NCBI GenBank assembly: GCA_052400625.1
Contig: JBQTGH010000001.1
DNA length: 64,000 nt
Strand: one strand, 5' to 3'
From: Thermophagus sp052400625
GTDB taxonomy: Bacteria > Bacteroidota > Bacteroidia > Bacteroidales > Marinilabiliaceae
This document shows positions 36,735 through 45,641 of this stretch, in pieces (position 1 is the first letter of the stretch; every line of letters begins with the position of its first letter). The notes under the pieces were generated by a model, which was given only the letters and a program-made list of their open reading frames with translations, had not been told where the DNA came from and searched no databases. Made by a program: the position numbers and the translations under genes.

Positions 36735-37145
36735 ATGAAACAAATATCAAAATTGACCACCATTATCGTCGTTGCACTTTTAATGATTTCAATCAATGAA
36801 ACATCTGCACAGAACCGACGTCAAGGACCTCCGGCTGCTCCGGATTCCACACAAATCATAGAAATGGTAGATAACTTGGCCAAAGAACTTTCATTAACCG
36901 ATGTACAGAAAGAAAAAATCAAAGAATTGCATCTGAGCCAATTGGAAGAAATGAAAACAAACAGACAAAATGGAGAAAATGATCGCCAGAAAATGAGAGA
37001 AGAAATGGAAGAATCAAGAAAAGAACTTCAAGAAAAAGTCATGCAAATTTTAAATGATGAACAAAAAGAAAAATACACTGAATTAATGGAAAAACGGCTA
37101 AATCAAAGACCCCAAAGGTCCCAGAGACCCCAAAGACAAAGATAA
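36735..37145 (+). CDS. Spy/CpxP-like periplasmic protein
   Basis: A 136-residue exported protein: signal peptide ending near ETSAQ (residue 25), then a helical body rich in Glu, Lys and Gln. Two related segments, KELSLTDVQKEKIKELHLSQ and VMQILNDEQKEKYTELMEKR, resemble the LTxxQ repeats of Spy/CpxP-type refolding chaperones that bind unfolded proteins in the periplasm or sense metals and envelope stress. The C-terminus is an Arg/Gln/Pro-rich tail (NQRPQRSQRPQRQR). The gene is alone, upstream of a convergent DUF190 gene. The Spy-like reading rests on size, helicity and the repeats. Confidence 0.75.
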   Translation: MKQISKLTTIIVVALLMISINETSAQNRRQGPPAAPDSTQIIEMVDNLAKELSLTDVQKEKIKELHLSQLEEMKTNRQNGENDRQKMREEMEESRKELQEKVMQILNDEQKEKYTELMEKRLNQRPQRSQRPQRQR

Positions 37146-37265
37146 ATTCATCATTAAAATGTAATCAACTACTCAATTTGCAAGAAAATACATTATTAAA
37201 TTACCCGTTATTTAAATCTATTCTCCGATTTATATAACGGGTAGCATATTTTAGGTAAACGCAAA

Positions 37266-37619
37266 CTACTTTCTGTTCCCTGACTTATGAAACAAAACGT
37301 CCACATCTTCGCACATGACCAAACAGCCGTATCGCATTTCTTCAAGCAGAGGCTTAATACTATGGAAAAAAGCATCAATTTTATCCTTCTGATCAACCAC
37401 TTCCACAACAACAGGGACTTTTTCTGTCACCTCCCAAAATTTATAGGAGTGAATAACTGAACTGGCGCCATATCCCAATGATCCCCTTAGTACGGTAGCA
37501 CCCGCAAGGCCGGCGTCCCGTGCTTTAAATACGAGCGATTCATACAACGGCTGATGACCATCCTTGTCAGAAGAGCTAATGAAAATCCGTAACAAAGTAG
37601 CGCGACTATGCTTATCCAT
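37266..37619 (-). CDS. DUF190 PII-like protein, fluoride module
   Basis: DUF190 proteins have a ferredoxin-like PII fold and are often encoded with crcB, presumably modulating or supporting fluoride export. The 117-residue protein shows the family features LLRIFISSSDKDGHQPLYES, ARDAGLAGATVLRGSLGYGA and VPVVVEVVDQKDKIDAFF. It starts one base after the crcB stop codon, so both are translated from the transcript controlled by the fluoride riboswitch. No membrane helix is present. The exact biochemical role of the family is unknown to me. Confidence 0.88.
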   Translation of the reverse strand: MDKHSRATLLRIFISSSDKDGHQPLYESLVFKARDAGLAGATVLRGSLGYGASSVIHSYKFWEVTEKVPVVVEVVDQKDKIDAFFHSIKPLLEEMRYGCLVMCEDVDVLFHKSGNRK

Positions 37620-37620
37620 T

Positions 37621-37998
37621 TCAAATGATTTTGATGAGGGTTCGGCCCAAAAAAACAGCTACAAGACCAAGAAAAAAACTTAATCCAGAGTAAAGAACGA
37701 AGCGAAAAACTTCTCTGTCCTGCAAGAGTAGCAAAGCATCATTAGCAAAAGAGGAAAAAGTGGTAAATCCCCCGCATAAGCCTACCGTCAAGAACAGTCT
37801 CCATTCGGCAGACATAAAATCTCCTTTTTCAGATATTCCAAAAAACAATCCTATCAAAAAACTGCCTACAATATTTACAATAAAGGTTCCCCAAGGAAAT
37901 GTTGAAGCAAAGGCCATCTGAACATAGCGAGAGATCAAAAACCTTAAGACCGTTCCGATAAATCCTCCAAAGCCGGCAATGAATATTGCTTTCACCAT
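37621..37998 (-). CDS. crcB: Fluoride channel CrcB/Fluc
   Basis: A dual-topology fluoride channel that lets toxic fluoride leave the cytoplasm. At 125 residues with four predicted membrane helices it has the standard size. Hallmarks are GGFIGTVLRFLISRYVQ at the start, GTFIVNIVGSFLIGLFFG (the pore Asn) and GLCGGFTTFSSFANDALLLL (the Phe-box and TFSSF motif). Being a single gene, it presumably works as an antiparallel homodimer. A fluoride riboswitch lies 26-75 bases before the ATG at 37998, which confirms the substrate independently of the protein sequence. DUF190 follows immediately. Confidence 0.96.
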   Translation of the reverse strand: MVKAIFIAGFGGFIGTVLRFLISRYVQMAFASTFPWGTFIVNIVGSFLIGLFFGISEKGDFMSAEWRLFLTVGLCGGFTTFSSFANDALLLLQDREVFRFVLYSGLSFFLGLVAVFLGRTLIKII

Positions 37999-38023
37999 AT
38001 ATTATTCCTGTTTATTTCATATA

Positions 38024-38073
38024 CGTAGAAGTCATCAGCTCGTAAAGCGGTTTAAGGCAGACTTCATTGCCTG
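38024..38073 (-). promoter_or_regulatory. Fluoride riboswitch (crcB motif)
   Basis: The minus strand from about 38073 reads AGGCAATGAAGTCTGCCTT, AAACCGC, an AGCTGATGACTTC segment and TACG. This matches the known aptamer region by region: GGC-AUG-stem, a UGCC pairing, the AAACNGC junction, and the final GCUGAUG plus CUUCUAC that pairs back with GAAG. The pairs AATGAAGT/ACTTCT and GGC/GCC are intact. It sits directly upstream of crcB, where fluoride binding should switch on crcB-DUF190 expression. Confidence 0.92.
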
Positions 38074-38242
38074 ATACAAAGGAAATAATTTTTCACCACA
38101 AAGGGAAAAATCGAATCCATTCGGTAATCCTTTTAACAATTAGACCATTAGATTTTAACTTCCTAAGGCGAAAAGAATCTACTTAGAGAAATTAGAAATC
38201 CAATGATCTAAAAAACTTTAAGAGTCTCGCCCAAGAAATATT

Positions 38243-39268
38243 TTAATATTTCCATCGATTGGCCAAAGCCACCAAAGACAACATCACAGGTACTTCCACC
38301 AACACTCCTACTACGGTTACCAGAGCCGCAGGAGAATGCAGACCGAACAACGAGATGGCAACAGCCACTGCCAACTCGAAAAAGTTGCTCGCACCAATCA
38401 TGGCTGCCGGGGAACAGACCGGATGTGGCAGTTTTAATCTTCGACCCGCGAACCAGGTAAGAAAAAAGATAAAATAGGTTTGAAGAACCAGAGGTACAGC
38501 CACAAGTAGTATAACGAAAGGATGATTGATAATACTTTGTCCCTGAAAAGCAAAAAGCAGTACCAAAGTGGCTAGGAGCGCCACAATACTTACCGGTTTC
38601 AATCTGGGAAGGAATACCTTTTTGAACCATTCATCTCCGTGGCTCTTCAATAATAGCTTTTGGGTCAGAACTCCTGCAACCAGAGGAATCACAACAAATG
38701 TAACAATACTTGCAACAAGGGTATCATATGGAATGGTAACATCGGTAATTCCCAGCAAGAATCCCACGATAGGTACAAACGCCACCAAAATAATCAAATC
38801 GTTGACCGACACCTGAACCAGTGTATAGTTGGGATCACCATCGGTAAGGTAGGACCATACGAAAACCATTGCCGTGCAAGGAGCTGCCCCCAGCAAGATC
38901 GCTCCGGCAATATACTCACCCGCCATTCCAGGATCAATCCACGCCTGATAAAGCTTTGAAAAAAACAACCAGGCAAAGAAGGCCATGGAAAAGGGTTTAA
39001 TCAGCCAGTTAACCACCAGTGTCAGAACAACACCCTTAGGCCGCTGACCGATCTTTTTAATGCTTGAAAAATCTACTTGTAACATCATGGGATAAATCAT
39101 CAGCCAAATTAGAATAGCCACTGGAATATTCACTTTGGCTATTTCCAAACTACTGATCACCTCAATGGACCCACCTGCCAAATGGCCGATACCAATTCCG
39201 CCCAGAATACCTAGGGCGACCCAAATAGTCAGATACTTTTCAAAAAATCCTATTTTTTTCGTGCTCAT
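38243..39268 (-). CDS. acr3: Arsenite efflux transporter, ACR3 family
   Basis: Acr3 pumps arsenite out using the proton gradient. The 341-residue protein has about ten membrane helices and the essential cysteine in GAAPCTAMVFVWSYLTDGDP, followed by NDLIILVAFVPIVGFLLG. The C-terminal helix pair contains CSPAAMIGASNFFELAVAVA, also characteristic. It is the last gene of the arsenic cluster on the minus strand. A terminator-like hairpin (39306-39338) lies between it and arsM, so it may be expressed partly by read-through or from its own promoter. It completes the set needed to reduce, methylate or export arsenic. Confidence 0.94.
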   Translation of the reverse strand: MSTKKIGFFEKYLTIWVALGILGGIGIGHLAGGSIEVISSLEIAKVNIPVAILIWLMIYPMMLQVDFSSIKKIGQRPKGVVLTLVVNWLIKPFSMAFFAWLFFSKLYQAWIDPGMAGEYIAGAILLGAAPCTAMVFVWSYLTDGDPNYTLVQVSVNDLIILVAFVPIVGFLLGITDVTIPYDTLVASIVTFVVIPLVAGVLTQKLLLKSHGDEWFKKVFLPRLKPVSIVALLATLVLLFAFQGQSIINHPFVILLVAVPLVLQTYFIFFLTWFAGRRLKLPHPVCSPAAMIGASNFFELAVAVAISLFGLHSPAALVTVVGVLVEVPVMLSLVALANRWKY

Positions 39269-39305
39269 TTTTTAGAATCTATGAAATAAAATATTCAGTG
39301 AAAAA

Positions 39306-39338
39306 GGTGTTGGGGTGTGGTCGCAACAACACAACACC
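39306..39338 (-). terminator. Terminator-like hairpin between arsM and acr3
   Basis: GGTGTTG (39306-39312) pairs with CAACACC (39332-39338), and the minus strand then has TTTTT. It could attenuate the arsRCM transcript before acr3. Confidence 0.55.
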
Positions 39339-39457
39339 GACAATAAAAGAAATCAGAACCAGCAAAATTGTCGGGCCGGGCTCAAACAACAACACCAACC
39401 CTTACTTTTTTAATTGTTTATTAAAATCTGATAAAATTCGAAAGAGTCTGGACTTTA

Positions 39458-40249
39458 CTATTCTTTTTCGGCATATAAAGTAATGCTGTAAATCCCGCTC
39501 CCCGACTTTTTATAAAGATTCAGCCTCTCACGATCCATATGCCTTAGTAACAAATCGTCAGATAACACAATCTCTTTCTCTTTTTGAATTTGGATTTCCG
39601 AGAATCCTTGCTTTGCAATAATGGAAAGATAACGTTCCTTTTCGATGGCTCCGGAAACACACCCGGCATACATTTCAGCATCCTTTTTTAATCCGACTGG
39701 AAGTTCACCTGCAATCACTACGTCAGAGATGGAAAAGTGACCTCCGGGCTTTAGCACCCTGAATATTTCAGAAAATGCTTTTTCTTTATTAGGTACTAAA
39801 TTCAGCACGCAGTTACTGATTACCACATCCACGGCGTCATCAGGAAGAGGAATATCCTCAATATCACCATGAATAAATTCAATATTATTAAGCCCTGTTT
39901 TCTTCAAATTCTCGTTGGCTTTTTTGATCATAGCCTCCGTAAAATCCAACCCGATAACTTTTCCTGTCTCGCCGGTTTGGCTCCGCGCCACAAAGCAATC
40001 GTTTCCTGCTCCACTTCCCAAATCAAGGACATGGTCGCCTTCTTTGATCTTCGCAAATTCTGTGGGCAATCCACATCCCAAACCTAGATCGGCTTGTTGA
40101 TTATATCCCTTCTGACTGGAATAATCTTCACTAAAGACGGTATAGTCAACCGATGAACAGCAGCTGTCATTGCCACAGCAAGACTTGGTTCCTTCAGCAA
40201 TTTGTCCGTATTTTTCCTGAACAATTAATTTAAGATCTTGCGGATTCAT
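39458..40249 (-). CDS. arsM: Arsenite S-adenosylmethionine methyltransferase
   Basis: ArsM methylates arsenite to volatile or less harmful species. The 263-residue protein has the SAM motif VLDLGSGAGNDCFVARS. Cysteines are found at the places used for As(III) binding: C59 in GLGCGLPTE, one in SNCVLNLVP and one in YAGCVSGAIEK. An N-terminal CCGNDSCC cluster (Cys24, 25, 30, 31) may help capture arsenic. Its ATG overlaps the arsC stop (ATGA), so the two are translationally coupled. Membership in the arsR-arsC-arsM-acr3 cluster confirms the substrate. Confidence 0.95.
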   Translation of the reverse strand: MNPQDLKLIVQEKYGQIAEGTKSCCGNDSCCSSVDYTVFSEDYSSQKGYNQQADLGLGCGLPTEFAKIKEGDHVLDLGSGAGNDCFVARSQTGETGKVIGLDFTEAMIKKANENLKKTGLNNIEFIHGDIEDIPLPDDAVDVVISNCVLNLVPNKEKAFSEIFRVLKPGGHFSISDVVIAGELPVGLKKDAEMYAGCVSGAIEKERYLSIIAKQGFSEIQIQKEKEIVLSDDLLLRHMDRERLNLYKKSGSGIYSITLYAEKE

Positions 40250-40671
40250 AGCTGCGGTTTTATTTCTTCAAGATAGAATTTATAGAACGTCTCTCTTATC
40301 TCGTTTCGAACGCGAATGAACTCGCTCCAGATGAATTCCTCTGTACCAGTTGCATAAGAGGGATCTTCGAAGCCCATATGAAGCCGATGCTTTACTCTAC
40401 CCAAAAACGTTGGACAATTTTCGTTGGCACCGCCACAAACAGTGATCACATAATCCCATTCATCATTCAGATAGTCTTCGACTGCGTCGGAAGTGTGATG
40501 GCTAATGTCGATTCCTACTTCTTTCATGGCTCTCACAGCATGGGGGTTAAGCCGACCCGAAGCTTCGGTGCCCGCAGATGCCACCTCCAAATTCTTATCA
40601 AATGATTGCAGAAAGCCGTGGGCCATCTGACTTCTGCAACTGTTTCCGGTACACAAAATGAGTATTTTCAT
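40246..40671 (-). CDS. arsC: Arsenate reductase, low-molecular-weight phosphatase type
   Basis: It reduces arsenate to arsenite using thiol chemistry related to tyrosine phosphatases. The start is taken at the ATG at 40671, since MKILILCTGNSCRSQMAHGF begins the fold; a longer in-frame start at 40740 would overlap arsR and add a non-homologous leader. The P-loop CTGNSCR (C-x5-R) carries the nucleophile Cys8. Other cysteines are in VITVCGGANENCPTF, and the catalytic Asp is in FEDPSYATG. At 141 residues it has thioredoxin-coupled ArsC length. It lies between arsR and arsM. Confidence 0.93.
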   Translation of the reverse strand: MKILILCTGNSCRSQMAHGFLQSFDKNLEVASAGTEASGRLNPHAVRAMKEVGIDISHHTSDAVEDYLNDEWDYVITVCGGANENCPTFLGRVKHRLHMGFEDPSYATGTEEFIWSEFIRVRNEIRETFYKFYLEEIKPQL

Positions 40672-40717
40672 AAAAAAATTATAACTAACTGGATAAAACA
40701 ATTTGTAATTCAAAAAC

Positions 40718-41053
40718 CTACCCACCACACTTAAAGTCATCAGGCTCTAACGTGGACAAAAAAGCGTCGCTAACCATCTTTAAGGTCTTTATTTTTTCAG
40801 GATCCAGACAATAATTGGTATTTTTTCCACTAACATGTCCTTGAATAAGACCGGCTTTTTTCAATTCGGCCAAATGCTGATTAACGGTGGTTCGACTCAA
40901 TGGCAACTCTTCGGAAATATCACCCGTAATACACATCTTCGTTTCCGAGAGATAACGCAATATTTGCAGACGAGCCGGATGCCCCAACGCCTTAAAAAAT
41001 GAAGCAGCTTCCTGCAATTCAGTATCAAATAATGTTGTTTTGGCTAGTACCAT
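40718..41053 (-). CDS. arsR: ArsR-family metalloregulator
   Basis: A repressor that leaves its operator when it binds As(III) or a related metal. The 111-residue protein has the winged-helix core LFKALGHPARLQILRYLSE-type segment (residues 18-37) and the recognition helix region LPLSRTTVNQHLAELKKAG. The alpha-3 metal site is not the classical ELCVCDL; only Cys41 in TKMCITGDI remains there, with a C-terminal Cys in FKCGG, so metal binding may use cysteines from different segments. It is the first gene of the operon, and two operator copies overlap its promoter. Confidence 0.93.
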   Translation of the reverse strand: MVLAKTTLFDTELQEAASFFKALGHPARLQILRYLSETKMCITGDISEELPLSRTTVNQHLAELKKAGLIQGHVSGKNTNYCLDPEKIKTLKMVSDAFLSTLEPDDFKCGG

Positions 41054-41065
41054 AGATAATTATTT

Positions 41066-41111
41066 TGACGCAAAAATACGTCAAATATTTTCATGACGCA
41101 AAAATACGTCG
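41066..41111 (-). promoter_or_regulatory. Duplicated ArsR operator containing the ars promoter
   Basis: TGACGCAAAAATACGTC occurs twice (41066-41082 and 41094-41110), each an interrupted palindrome GACG..CGTC, spaced 28 bases. On the minus strand each holds TATTTTTG, a full -7 box. The proximal copy supplies -7 (41078-41071) and the TTTG inside the distal copy lies 20 bases upstream as -33. Repressor on either palindrome would cover a promoter element. Confidence 0.8.
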
Positions 41112-41387
41112 CAAAAAATTTAAAATTTAACGAACTTCAGAACCCCTTCCATTGCATTTAATTTAATTCGCCCCCTCACAAATCCGTAAAAAACTGAAGT
41201 ACAAGAGCTACAATTATCTTGAACCGGAAATCCATGAACAACTCATGGCGAAACAAACTCAAAATTTAATTTGTTCTGCATAAAATAAAACCCAAAAACA
41301 TATAATAACGTAAAAAATTTCACACTCCTATGGAATGAACTAAATCGCAAACACCAATATCCAAAACGAAAAACAAACTCACTCTTT

Positions 41388-42380
41388 ATGAAGTACTTAT
41401 ACTCTACATTAATTTTAACACTTATCAATTTCGCTGTATCTAGCGCTTCCTATAAAACCCGAATAACGGTAGCAAAAGACGGGACCGGTGATTTCACGTC
41501 CATACAGGAAGCCATATATAACACTAAAGCATTCCCGGACAATCGTATCACCATTTATTTAAAGAAGGGCATTTATCACGAAAAGGTAAGAATCCCTGCC
41601 TTTAACACCCACCTATCAATTGTCGGGGAAGACCCACAAGAGACCATAATAACCTGGGACGATCATTTTAATAAGATTGGAAAAGGCCGAAACAGCACCT
41701 TTTATACCTATACCATGAAAGTGGAGGCCAATGATTTCTATGCAGAAAATATAACGATTGAAAACACCGCCGGTTCGGTCGGTCAGGCTGTGGCTCTTCA
41801 TGTGACAGGGGACAGAGTAGTCTTTAGGAATTGCAGAATATTAGGACACCAGGACACTTTCTATGGCGCAGGTGAATATAGCCGCCAATACTTTAGTCAA
41901 TGCTATTTCGAAGGAACTACAGATTTTATCTTTGGGGAAGCAACCATTTTGTTCGAAGGATGTCAAATCCACGCCTTGAGTGATTCCTACATCACCGCTG
42001 CCAGTACGCCCATGTGGAAAGATTTTGGAATGGTATTTATTAACTGCCGCATTACCGCTAGTGAAACGGTCAAAAATGTCTATTTGGGAAGACCTTGGCG
42101 AGATTATGCGAATGTTGCATTCTTGAACTGTTCTATGGGCGACCACATTAGCCCAGAGGGATGGGCCAACTGGAATGGCACAAATCGACATCAAACAGCT
42201 GTTTTTTCGGAGTATGGGAATACCGGGCCGGGAGCAGATCTCTCAAATAGAGTTGACTGGATGCACCCACTAACCGAAAAACAAGCGAAACAATATGTCA
42301 TTGAAAACATATTAGCTCCCGCCTGTGATCAACAAGCTAAGATGGAAATGTGGACTTCCAGGTGTGCAGAAAGAGAATAA
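41388..42380 (+). CDS. Pectinesterase, CE8 family
   Basis: CE8 enzymes remove methyl esters from pectin homogalacturonan. The 330-residue protein has a signal peptide (about 1-20) and a right-handed beta-helix. Catalytic motifs are all present: the Gln of SVGQAVALHV, GHQDTFYG (acid/base Asp), GTTDFIFGEA (nucleophile Asp) and LGRPWRDYAN (Arg). It stands alone between arsR and leuS, with no SusC/D partner in the window, and is probably periplasmic or secreted. With the esterase at 35317 it points to use of plant cell-wall material. Confidence 0.94.
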   Translation: MKYLYSTLILTLINFAVSSASYKTRITVAKDGTGDFTSIQEAIYNTKAFPDNRITIYLKKGIYHEKVRIPAFNTHLSIVGEDPQETIITWDDHFNKIGKGRNSTFYTYTMKVEANDFYAENITIENTAGSVGQAVALHVTGDRVVFRNCRILGHQDTFYGAGEYSRQYFSQCYFEGTTDFIFGEATILFEGCQIHALSDSYITAASTPMWKDFGMVFINCRITASETVKNVYLGRPWRDYANVAFLNCSMGDHISPEGWANWNGTNRHQTAVFSEYGNTGPGADLSNRVDWMHPLTEKQAKQYVIENILAPACDQQAKMEMWTSRCAERE

Positions 42381-42517
42381 CCGCTTCTTTTTTAATCTCA
42401 TTTTCTGATGTTCAACAAATCCCCGTCATCGATGTCTTAAAGTTTTTTGTATTTTCGCATTTTTAACCCATCATAGATAAGAAGGACAAAATCAAACACA
42501 ATATTCTTAACTGCGCT

Positions 42518-45307
42518 ATGGAATACAATTTCAAAGAGATCGAAAAAAAGTGGCAAAAACATTGGAAAGACCAAAAAATTTATACGGTTGATATTGACCC
42601 TTCCCGACCAAAATATTATGTCCTTGATATGTTTCCCTATCCTTCAGGTGCAGGCCTTCATGTCGGACACCCACTGGGATATATTGCCTCAGATATCTTC
42701 ACCCGATACAAACGATCGTCGGGATATAACGTACTTCATCCCATGGGATATGATGCCTATGGATTACCGGCGGAGCAGTATGCCATACAAACGGGGCAGC
42801 ATCCCGCCATCACGACCGAAAACAACGTAAAGAGGTACCGCGAACAGCTCGATAAAATTGGCTTTTCTTACGACTGGAACAGAGAGGTTAAAACCTGCGA
42901 CCCCAAGTACTATCATTGGACACAATGGGCTTTTATCCAAATGTTTCATCACTATTATGACAACATAGTCGATAAAGCATTACCCATCACTGATCTGGTA
43001 AAAAAATTTGAAACTTCAGGAACGAAGGAAGTTGATGCTGCATGTTCTAATAAGCTATCGTTTACTGCCGAAGAGTGGAAAAACATGAGCGAAAAAGAGC
43101 AACAGGAAGTTCTGCTAAACTACCGCATCGCCTATCTGGCCGATACGATGGTTAACTGGTGCCCCCAATTGGGAACTGTTCTGGCCAACGACGAAGTCAA
43201 AGACGGGGTTTCTCTGCGTGGAGGTTATCCTGTTGAACAAAAAGTTATGCGTCAATGGTCGCTCAGAGTTTCAGCTTATGCAGAACGCTTACTCAAGGGA
43301 TTGGATACAATCGATTGGTCCGACTCTTTAAAAGAAATTCAAAGAAACTGGATCGGACGTTCCGTAGGTGCTGAAATAATTTTTCCTGTTAAAGACTCTG
43401 ATGTGGAAATGAAAATTTTCACCACTCGGGCAGATACAGTATTCGGAGTTACCTTCATGGTATTGGCCCCAGAAAGCGAATTGGTGGAACAGGTTGTAAC
43501 CCCCGATCAGAAAAAAGAGGTGGACCGCTATATTGCCGAAACCAAAAAACGCACCGAACGCGAAAGAATGGCTGAGGTGAAAAAAATGACGGGTGTATTC
43601 ACCGGGGCTTATGCCATCAATCCCCTCAACAACAAAGAAGTACCCATCTGGATCAGTGACTATGTATTGGCAGGTTATGGGACCGGCGCTATTATGGCCG
43701 TACCGGCACACGACAGCAGAGACTTTGCATTTGCCCGGTCATTTGATTTGCCCATTATACAGGTGGTGGTTCCTGAAGGTGAAGAACCCGGTGATGTTGA
43801 AAAATGGGAAGACTCAAAAGATTCAAAAGAGGGTTATCTCATAAATTCCGGATTCCTGAATGGTTTAAAAGTTCCGGAAGCCATTGAAAAAACCAAAGAA
43901 TACATTCGGAGCAGAAAGATTGGGGACGTAAAAGTTAATTATCGCTTACGAGATGCTATTTTTAGCCGTCAACGTTATTGGGGCGAACCATTCCCGGTCT
44001 ATTACAAAGACGGGCTTCCTTATACTCTTGATGAATCAGAACTGCCGTTGGAATTGCCGGAGGTAGATAAATATCTGCCTACCGAACAAGGAGAACCCCC
44101 GTTAGGCCGTGCCAAAAACTGGAAGACGAAGGATGGATATCCTCTGGAGCTGAACACCATGCCCGGATTTGCCGGCTCTTCGGCCTACTATCTCAGATAT
44201 ATGGATCCGCACAATGATAAGGCATTGGTAAGTCCAGAAGCCAACCAGTACTGGCAGGATGTCGATCTGTATATCGGTGGAACGGAACATGCTACCGGTC
44301 ACTTGATTTATTCTCGCTTTTGGAATAAATTCCTGTACGATCTGGGCGTTGTCTGCAAATCCGAACCGTTTCGAAAGCTCGTCAATCAGGGCATGATACA
44401 AGGACGATCAAACTTTGTTTACAGAATTAAAGGAACCAACACTTTTGTATCCTACAATCTGAAAAAAGATTACGACGTCACTCCCATTCACGTGGACATT
44501 AGCTTGGTGCACAATGACATTCTCGACATTGACGCCTTCAAAAAATGGACCCCAGAGTACCAGGATGCAGAGTTCATCCTTGAAGAAGGAGATAAATATG
44601 TTTGCGGATGGGCAGTGGAAAAAATGTCCAAATCCATGTTTAACGTGGTCAATCCAGATCATATTATTGAACAATATGGGGCAGACACGCTTCGTTTGTA
44701 TGAGATGTTCCTGGGGCCGCTGGAACAATCCAAACCATGGGATACCAATGGCATCGACGGAGTGCATAAATTCCTTCGCAAAGTATGGCGCCTTTTTGCC
44801 GACCGAGACGGAAAACTATTATTATCAGAAGACAATCCGACCAAAGAGGAGCTTAAAGTATTGCATCGAACCATTGCTAAAGTGACTGAAGACATTGAAC
44901 GGTTTTCGTTCAACACATGTGTCAGCGCCTTTATGATTTGCGTCAATCAGCTCACCGATCTAAAATGTCATAAACGAGGCATTTTGGAACCGTTATTGAT
45001 TCTGTTGTCGCCTTTTGCCCCTCACATTGCAGAAGAACTCTGGCATTTATCGGGACAAAAAGGATCCATCGTTGATGCGCCATGGCCTAAAGCTGAAGAA
45101 AAATATTTAAAAGATGACTCAGTAGTTTATCCGGTCTCTTTCAACGGTAAGGTACGCTTCAAACTTGAAATGCCTGCCGGAGCCGATAAAAAGGAACTGG
45201 AAAAAGCGGCACTGGAACACGAGGCAGCAACAAAATGGACCGATGGAAAAACTATCCGCAAAGTTATTGTGGTTCCGGGGAAGATTATTAATATTGTTGT
45301 CTCATAA
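42518..45307 (+). CDS. leuS: Leucyl-tRNA synthetase
   Basis: It charges tRNA-Leu in the cytoplasm. The 929-residue class I synthetase shows the HIGH motif as HVGHPLGY (residues 47-54) after the YVLDMFPYPSGAGL start. The CP1 editing domain contains TRADTVFGVTFMVLAPE and YGTGAIMAVPAHDSRDFAFA, a full editing site. The KMSKS motif appears as EKMSKSMFNVVNPDHI, and a C-terminal anticodon-binding part follows. The start is the ATG at 42518. A terminator follows at 45385-45413. Single gene, no neighbours in the same operon. Confidence 0.98.
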   Translation: MEYNFKEIEKKWQKHWKDQKIYTVDIDPSRPKYYVLDMFPYPSGAGLHVGHPLGYIASDIFTRYKRSSGYNVLHPMGYDAYGLPAEQYAIQTGQHPAITTENNVKRYREQLDKIGFSYDWNREVKTCDPKYYHWTQWAFIQMFHHYYDNIVDKALPITDLVKKFETSGTKEVDAACSNKLSFTAEEWKNMSEKEQQEVLLNYRIAYLADTMVNWCPQLGTVLANDEVKDGVSLRGGYPVEQKVMRQWSLRVSAYAERLLKGLDTIDWSDSLKEIQRNWIGRSVGAEIIFPVKDSDVEMKIFTTRADTVFGVTFMVLAPESELVEQVVTPDQKKEVDRYIAETKKRTERERMAEVKKMTGVFTGAYAINPLNNKEVPIWISDYVLAGYGTGAIMAVPAHDSRDFAFARSFDLPIIQVVVPEGEEPGDVEKWEDSKDSKEGYLINSGFLNGLKVPEAIEKTKEYIRSRKIGDVKVNYRLRDAIFSRQRYWGEPFPVYYKDGLPYTLDESELPLELPEVDKYLPTEQGEPPLGRAKNWKTKDGYPLELNTMPGFAGSSAYYLRYMDPHNDKALVSPEANQYWQDVDLYIGGTEHATGHLIYSRFWNKFLYDLGVVCKSEPFRKLVNQGMIQGRSNFVYRIKGTNTFVSYNLKKDYDVTPIHVDISLVHNDILDIDAFKKWTPEYQDAEFILEEGDKYVCGWAVEKMSKSMFNVVNPDHIIEQYGADTLRLYEMFLGPLEQSKPWDTNGIDGVHKFLRKVWRLFADRDGKLLLSEDNPTKEELKVLHRTIAKVTEDIERFSFNTCVSAFMICVNQLTDLKCHKRGILEPLLILLSPFAPHIAEELWHLSGQKGSIVDAPWPKAEEKYLKDDSVVYPVSFNGKVRFKLEMPAGADKKELEKAALEHEAATKWTDGKTIRKVIVVPGKIINIVVS

Positions 45308-45384
45308 GTTTATGTCATTCAGTCATAAAAATAAAAACAGAAAAATTCAAACAAGCTTTTTTAATATCAGATAGGACAACATAT

Positions 45385-45413
45385 GGCAGAAGAAACAAAC
45401 ACTTTCTTCTGCC
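45385..45413 (+). terminator. Terminator of leuS
   Basis: An 11-bp perfect stem, GGCAGAAGAAA with TTTCTTCTGCC, followed by CTTTTCCC. It lies in the 334-base gap after leuS, which otherwise holds nothing I recognise. Confidence 0.75.
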
Positions 45414-45641
45414 CTTTTCCCAATAACATAACAAAAGTCTGTACCGGCTTTTACAAAGGGCTGGAAGATTTAACCGCTTTAAAGTGGTGAATATTTTCCA
45501 GAGGTTTTATAATTATTAAATAATCATATTTCTCGACTAAACAGCGGGACATTCAAATCCTATGCTGGTTTTCCTGTAAAGGCGGATCCAACTTATTTCA
45601 TCGATCTTTACCTAACCGGTATATATAAACAAACAGATCCT

